Translations under genes and position numbers: made by a program
Assembly: GCF_020524035.2 (NCBI RefSeq)
Contig: NZ_CP129013.1
Span: 1,787,822 to 1,851,821 of the forward strand
Reading direction: 5' to 3'
Length of the DNA stretch: 64,000 bases
Source: Bacillus carboniphilus
GTDB taxonomy: Bacteria > Bacillota > Bacilli > Bacillales > JAIVKR01
The notes under the pieces: model-generated
Databases searched by the model: none
What the model saw: the letters and a program-made list of their open reading frames with translations, nothing else
Told to the model about the DNA's origin: nothing
Shown here: positions 60,042 through 64,000 of the stretch, one piece after another
Layout: each line of letters starts with the position of its first letter
Position numbering within the stretch: position 1 is the first letter of the stretch

Positions 60042-60365
60042 TTATGTTTGACGATCTATTTCAGAAACCAATCTTTCTGAAGAAATATGATTTTTTGCCT
60101 CTTCATCCCCTAATTCATATAACATCTTATAAATTTTTTTATGAAGATCATCAATATGATCATTCTCCCGATCATAATGATATTGTATATATGGAGCATG
60201 AGAACGAAAAAAACCTTTCCAGTCTTCCCTGTATAGTTGGTCAAAATACTCTCTTAACAGAGTAATTTCGTCATTATCTGCTTTAATTTTAAAATCCCAA
60301 GGTGAGTCTGTAGCTGTCGTTAATATTTCACCACTAGATATCGAAATATAGTAAGTTTTTTTCAT
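60042..60365 (-). CDS. Conserved Bacillaceae protein of unknown function
   Basis: 107 aa, not recognised by name. It begins MKKTYYISISSGEI with a beta-rich N-terminus (EILTTATDSPWDFKIKADNDEI), then a helical, acidic/His-rich C-terminal half (YHYDRENDHIDDLHKKIYKML). No signal peptide, membrane helix or catalytic motif. A GAGGTGC site precedes ATG 60365. It lies between ytkD and the ytkC-like holin gene on the same strand. Confidence 0.65.
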   Translation of the reverse strand: MKKTYYISISSGEILTTATDSPWDFKIKADNDEITLLREYFDQLYREDWKGFFRSHAPYIQYHYDRENDHIDDLHKKIYKMLYELGDEEAKNHISSERLVSEIDRQT

Positions 60366-60397
60366 GATGCACCTCTTCTTTTTTTATTATTCTTTTA

Positions 60398-60442
60398 AAA
60401 GAAAGAAGGTTCTATACAAAAAGCATATAGGACCTTCTTTCC
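60398..60442. terminator. Terminator of the ytkC-like gene
   Basis: AAAGAAGGTTCTATAC / GCATATAGGACCTTCTTT imperfect hairpin a few bases after the holin gene stop, with T-rich sequence on the minus strand. Confidence 0.65.
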
Positions 60443-60445
60443 ATT

Positions 60446-60851
60446 TTATTTTCGACGAATATACTTACTCATCCAGTTTACTAAGTCATGCAAAAATCCA
60501 GGAATGGGTATTCCTACACGATCTGAATTCTGTAAAATAGATAAGATCTCATAACAAATATAAAAAAATAATGGTTGCATCTCGAATAACTAGGCTTGTT
60601 TGAAAAAAGTAGTCCAAAAAATGAGCTACTGAAACCAAAGAAAGGATAGTAATTTTTCCAAATATCTTGTTAATAATGAAACGAACTTTTAATTTTTTTT
60701 TGTAATATTCCACAAATGAACCTGTATAATATTCAATAACCATTAATGAAACCAATATAAAAAACAGTGTGTCTAATTCTCCAAATAAAAAACTAACAGT
60801 AGCTGCACTAATAGAAAGTATAGCAAGGAACCCTCCATCTCCACGACTCAT
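60446..60851 (-). CDS. ytkC: YtkC-like holin-family protein (frame broken as read)
   Basis: About 134 aa after removing one base from the A7 run near 60562-60568 (T7 on the minus strand), which yields DATIIFYICYEILSIL and ends PIPGFLHDLVNWMSKYIRRK. As read it stops at 60549. Three hydrophobic segments and the final NSDRVGIPIPGFL match the TcdE/phage-lysis holin family; B. subtilis YtkC is a lone chromosomal member of unknown function. Confidence 0.82.
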
Positions 60852-60965
60852 ATCATCTCCTCCTATCTTTTAGATTTTTGGAGAGTTTTGCCTTTCTACT
60901 ATCTATCATATGTAGCATTCAAATAATTGCTTGGACAATTTATTATTAAATCTGTCCATTTTAAT

Positions 60966-61002
60966 GTAAAAAAAAGAGTATTCAATAAAGAATACCCTTT
61001 TA
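60966..61002 (-). terminator. Terminator of dps
   Basis: AAAAGGGTATTC TTTATT GAATACTCTTTT on the minus strand, ending in a T-run, just after the dps stop. Confidence 0.8.
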
Positions 61003-61023
61003 AATCACTATTTTATTGTTTTA

Positions 61024-61461
61024 TTATTGTAAAAATGATTTTAACATCCAATTGTGTTTTTCTAAGCTTTGATGGATAGCAAGAAGCATATCACCTGTGG
61101 ATTCATCTCCAACTTCATCAGCTAATTCCATTCCTTCTTTTAATTCCTCTGCTACTTTTTCAAAATCTTCTTTAATGGTTTGTACCATTTGTTCAGCTGT
61201 TTCACTTCCATTCGCTTCTAAAATCGAAGATACTTGAAGTACCTCTCTCATTGTAGCAACTGGTTTTCCATCTAAAGCAAGTAAACGCTCCGCTAATTCA
61301 TCAATATTGGTTGCTGCTTCTGTATAAAATTCTTCAAATTTTTCATGTAAGGTAAAGAATGAGGATCCTTTCACGTACCAGTGATAGTTATGTAGCTTCA
61401 CATACAAAACCGTCCAATTTGCTACTTGCTTGTTAACAACGTCATTTAATTTTTGAGACAT
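61024..61461 (-). CDS. dps: Dps-family DNA-protecting ferritin-like protein
   Basis: 145 aa. Four-helix ferritin fold with the Dps inter-subunit ferroxidase ligands in [11 protein letters not shown] (His, His) and [18 protein letters not shown] (Asp/Glu). It stores iron and shields DNA from peroxide. ATG 61461 has GGAGG 8 nt upstream. B. subtilis has the same neighbour pair dps-luxS; a PerR box was not identified. Confidence 0.93.
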   Translation of the reverse strand: MSQKLNDVVNKQVANWTVLYVKLHNYHWYVKGSSFFTLHEKFEEFYTEAATNIDELAERLLALDGKPVATMREVLQVSSILEANGSETAEQMVQTIKEDFEKVAEELKEGMELADEVGDESTGDMLLAIHQSLEKHNWMLKSFLQ

Positions 61462-61676
61462 AAGATGACCTCCTAAATTTTTGTTGTTCAATATTACCTT
61501 ACCCTTTTTACTTGATGATAAACTTTCTCTTCTTTATATTTTGTCCATCCTTATTATAACATGCTAAACATAAATCAAAAAATAATATGAATATTATTTA
61601 GATAATTAAGGAAGCTGATTTTAATTTGTGAACAGAATATGAAGAACACCACCTAAAACAACCTTTATATCCAAAA

Positions 61677-61707
61677 AGGAAGAAGACGTATAATCGTCCT
61701 CTCCCCT
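61677..61707 (-). terminator. Terminator of luxS
   Basis: On the minus strand GGACGAT / CGTCTTCTTCC forms a short stem, then CTTTTTGG. It lies about 12 nt beyond the luxS stop. Confidence 0.6.
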
Positions 61708-61717
61708 TTCTCTCTTT

Positions 61718-62191
61718 TTAGCCGAACACTCTTTCTAAGTCTTTCTTATCTTGACTTAACCAAAAATTCATTAAGCGTTTTGCTCCATCAAGATCGTGAA
61801 GTTTCGCTTGACCACATTGTTTTTCATTAGCAGCAGGAATCTCCGTAATATTCACTGCATCCTTGAATGTTTCTTCTAGTAAGTCAATGATTTCAGAAAC
61901 CTTAGGGGTTCCACTAACAACTAAATAGTATCCAGTTTGGCATCCCATTGGTGAAACATCAATAATATCAAAATGATCATACTTCTCTGCGTACTTACGA
62001 ATCGTAAAGGCTAATAAATGCTCAATAGTGTGAATAACATCTGGCTTCATCGTCTGTTTATTTGGTTGACAAAAACGTATATCAAACTTATTAACAACTC
62101 CATCTGTTCCAATGTGATGTACTCCACAATGGCGAACATAAGGGGCTACAACTGCATTATGATCTAATTCAAAACTTTCAACTGATGGCAT
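61718..62191 (-). CDS. luxS: S-ribosylhomocysteine lyase
   Basis: 157 aa. Cleaves S-ribosylhomocysteine to homocysteine and DPD, the precursor of autoinducer-2, as part of the activated methyl cycle. Metal and catalytic residues: HTIEH (His54/His58-type ligands), Cys in VRHCGVHH and MGCQTGYY. Starts at ATG 62191 ([11 protein letters not shown]) with AAGGAG upstream; the open frame continues 37 codons further but without support. Confidence 0.95.
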   Translation of the reverse strand: MPSVESFELDHNAVVAPYVRHCGVHHIGTDGVVNKFDIRFCQPNKQTMKPDVIHTIEHLLAFTIRKYAEKYDHFDIIDVSPMGCQTGYYLVVSGTPKVSEIIDLLEETFKDAVNITEIPAANEKQCGQAKLHDLDGAKRLMNFWLSQDKKDLERVFG

Positions 62192-62371
62192 TACTTTGAC
62201 ACTCCTTATTGTTCCAATATTATTATGATCTACGTTACTCATGATACTATTAATTCCGATTAATTTCATCTTTTTTGTTTCAATTTCCTTTTTTTTAAGC
62301 AAAACAAACTGTGATTAAGGGTAATTTATTTGTTAAAATATATTTACTATAAATGCAGAGATGGTGACGAA

Positions 62372-62635
62372 ATGAAACGCATATTTATATTGGCAATCAA
62401 ACTTTATCAAAAATTTATTTCTCCCTTAAAGCCTCCCTCATGTCGATTTTATCCTACTTGTTCAAATTACGGAATTCAATCAATAGAACGCTTTGGTATT
62501 TTTAAGGGAGGATTTTTAACCATCTATCGTATTTTAAGGTGTAATCCCTATAACCTTGGTGGTATTGATCCAGTCCCTGAGAAAGATGATAAACGAAGCT
62601 TCTTTGCTATTCTGCGAAATAATAAACAAAAGTAA
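62372..62635 (+). CDS. yidD: Membrane protein insertion efficiency factor YidD
   Basis: 87 aa. The YidD family assists YidC-type membrane insertion. Conserved [33 protein letters not shown] with cysteines, then [17 protein letters not shown] 62372 is preceded by GGTGA. B. subtilis YtjA is the homologue. Followed by a strong terminator. Confidence 0.92.
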   Translation: MKRIFILAIKLYQKFISPLKPPSCRFYPTCSNYGIQSIERFGIFKGGFLTIYRILRCNPYNLGGIDPVPEKDDKRSFFAILRNNKQK

Positions 62636-62670
62636 ACCATTAGTAACTACATACTAGTGGTTTTTTTTTA
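62634..62670 (+). terminator. Terminator of yidD
   Basis: AAACCATTAGTA / TACTAGTGGTTT hairpin followed by nine Ts. Confidence 0.85.
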
Positions 62671-62774
62671 GAAAATAAAAGGATTATGAAGTTGAATATT
62701 TGAAAACATGAATATCTCCCTACTATCTTATTATAAAACAAACTAAATATTCAGTTTTATATTTTTCTGTTCTC

Positions 62775-62793
62775 AAATCGGAATCATTACGAT
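62775..62793 (+). promoter_or_regulatory. Zur box overlapping promoter of znuA-like gene
   Basis: AAATCGGAATCATTACGAT is very close to the B. subtilis Zur consensus AAATCGTAATNATTACGATTT. It lies directly on a likely -10 box TATAAT (62793-62798). Zn-loaded Zur should repress the zinc-uptake gene downstream. Confidence 0.78.
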
Positions 62794-62829
62794 ATAATGT
62801 GTAAGTATGATTTACAGGAGGGAAACAAA

Positions 62830-63762
62830 TTGAAAAAACTATTTAGTATTTTTACTATACTTATATTCATTACTGGCTGTTCTAGCCAAAGCGCTGAAAA
62901 CGAAACGGATCAATTGAGTGTTAGTACAACTATTTTTCCACTATATGATTTCACCAAAAAAATTGGTGGGGATGAAGTAGAAGTAACAACTATTTATCCA
63001 CCTAATGTTGATGCTCACTCGTATGAACCTTCTTCTAAAGATATGGTTGAAATGGCTTCGGAATCTTCCTTTATCTATTCAGGTATTGGATTTGAATCCT
63101 CTTCTAAAAAAATAGCGGAAAGCTTAGAAAAAGAAGGAGTGAAAATCATCGCAACTGGCGAAAATCTCTCTCTTCTAAAGAACAATGAAGAAGAACATCA
63201 AGAAGACGAAAGCCATGAAGAGGAATCTCATCATCATGATGTAGATCCGCACATTTGGTTAGACCCTGTTCTAGCTATCGAACTTGCCGAAAATATTAAA
63301 AATGGTCTTATTGAATTAAATCCTGAATCAGAAGAAATTTTTGAAGAAAATTTTCAACTGTTAAAAGATGATTTAGAAGCTCTCGATCAACAATTTAAAG
63401 AAGTAGTAAACGAAGCTCCACAAAACAAATTTTTAGTTGCACATGGTGCTTATGGTTACTGGGAAAAACGTTATGGCATTGAACAAATAAACGTATTAGG
63501 ACTCTCACCAAATCAAGAACCTTCTCAAAAATCGTTGCAAGAAATAATTGAAACATCGCAAGGATATGATTTTAAATATATGATCTTTGAAAATAACGTT
63601 AGCAACGAAATCGCAGAAGTTGTTCAGCAGTCAATTGGGGCAGAAACACTTACTCTTTATAACTTGGAATCCGTAACAGAGGAACAATTTCAAAACGAAG
63701 ATTACTTTAGCTTAATGAAAAAAAACCTTAAAACACTTTCTATCGCTCTTCAAAATAAATAA
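62830..63762 (+). CDS. znuA: Zinc ABC transporter substrate-binding lipoprotein
   Basis: 310-aa ZnuA/AdcA-type (cluster A-I) zinc receptor. Lipobox TGC near residue 16; binding-site His in VDAHSYEP; a His/Glu-rich loop EEHQEDESHEEESHHHDVDPH (about 131-152) before IWLDPV; further ligand in VAHGAYGY. TTG 62830 is chosen because AGGAGGG lies 7 nt upstream. Regulated by the Zur box 40 bp before it; its permease and ATPase genes are not in the window. Confidence 0.9.
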   Translation: MKKLFSIFTILIFITGCSSQSAENETDQLSVSTTIFPLYDFTKKIGGDEVEVTTIYPPNVDAHSYEPSSKDMVEMASESSFIYSGIGFESSSKKIAESLEKEGVKIIATGENLSLLKNNEEEHQEDESHEEESHHHDVDPHIWLDPVLAIELAENIKNGLIELNPESEEIFEENFQLLKDDLEALDQQFKEVVNEAPQNKFLVAHGAYGYWEKRYGIEQINVLGLSPNQEPSQKSLQEIIETSQGYDFKYMIFENNVSNEIAEVVQQSIGAETLTLYNLESVTEEQFQNEDYFSLMKKNLKTLSIALQNK

Positions 63763-63775
63763 ATGATCAACGCTA

Positions 63776-63806
63776 CACCTGCTGTTTTTAAGCAGGTGTT
63801 TTATTA
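63776..63806 (+). terminator. Terminator of znuA-like gene
   Basis: CACCTGCT / AGCAGGTG with a TTTT loop end and TTTTATTAT after it. Confidence 0.75.
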
Positions 63807-63875
63807 TAAAAAAAACGAATACCGAATAGAAAAGAGTGGATAATAAGGAAAACAAAAACTTGAAGGAGAATCTTC

Positions 63876-64000
63876 ATGGAACATGTAGTAATTGCCCGAT
63901 CATTATTTGGCTTAACGATGGCTTTTCATATTATCTTCGCCACATTAGGGGTCGGTATCCCTTTAATGATCTTGATATCAGAACTACTATATCAACGAAC
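63876..64000 (+). CDS. Cytochrome bd ubiquinol oxidase subunit I, partial
   Basis: First 41 codons of a gene running off the window edge: MEHVVIARSLFGLTMAFH, with the heme-ligand His of subunit I in AFHIIFATLGVGIPLMI. Resembles B. subtilis YthA, which lies in the same place. AAGGAG precedes ATG 63876 by about 10 nt. Confidence 0.85.
   Translation, partial: MEHVVIARSLFGLTMAFHIIFATLGVGIPLMILISELLYQR

Overview
This window is chromosomal DNA from an AT-rich, endospore-forming Bacillaceae (Firmicutes). About 60 genes follow the order of the Bacillus subtilis ccpA-to-ythA region (aroA, ytxH/G, ampS, murC, sftA, ytpRQP, ytoQ, ytoP, ytzB, ytnP, trmB, ytzH, ytmP, amyX, ytlQ/P, ytkP, pepV, ythQP, ytzE, ytzG, ytgP, ytfP, cse60, ytwF, leuS, ytrEF, ytzC, ytqAB, ytpBA, ytoA, asnB, metK, pckA, ytmB, ytlACD, ytkD, ytkC, dps, luxS, yidD, znuA-like, cydA-like). 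Gene names rest on remembered family sequences and synteny, not on a search. The species cannot be named.

Layout. 1-12.3 kb: aromatic synthesis (aroA), a large FtsA-like ATPase, general-stress proteins, peptidoglycan synthesis (murC) and the SftA DNA translocase. 12.4-23 kb: peptidases, a lactonase, tRNA methylation, pullulanase and cysteine synthase. 22.7-30.4 kb: PepV, an EcsAB-type ABC transporter, pseudouridine synthase, the MurJ flippase and a flavoprotein. 31.6-35.1 kb: an accessory three-gene operon for secreted proteins of the Bacillus HBL/NHE (ClyA-like) pore-forming toxin family. 35-49.4 kb: T-box-controlled leuS, an ABC exporter, radical SAM and methyltransferase genes, sesquarterpene and lysophospholipase genes, and a PAP2 phosphatase/glycosyltransferase pair. 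50-64 kb: asnB, SAM-riboswitch-controlled metK, pckA with a CcpN-like site, a thiamine/taurine-type ABC importer, Dps, LuxS, YidD, a Zur-type zinc-binding lipoprotein and the start of a cytochrome bd oxidase gene.

Two features run across the window. First, a dispersed family of GC-rich modular repeats occurs in about ten intergenic places. It is built from interchangeable hairpin modules whose stem sequences differ between copies but stay base-paired, and the 5' and 3' ends of the full elements are also complementary. Second, eight otherwise intact genes are each broken by a single-base indel in or next to a short homopolymer (FtsA-like, ytmP, pepV, ythP, the third toxin gene, ytwF, ytlC, ytkC). 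That pattern points to read errors more than to gene decay.

No rRNA, tRNA, CRISPR array, transposase or phage module was seen.
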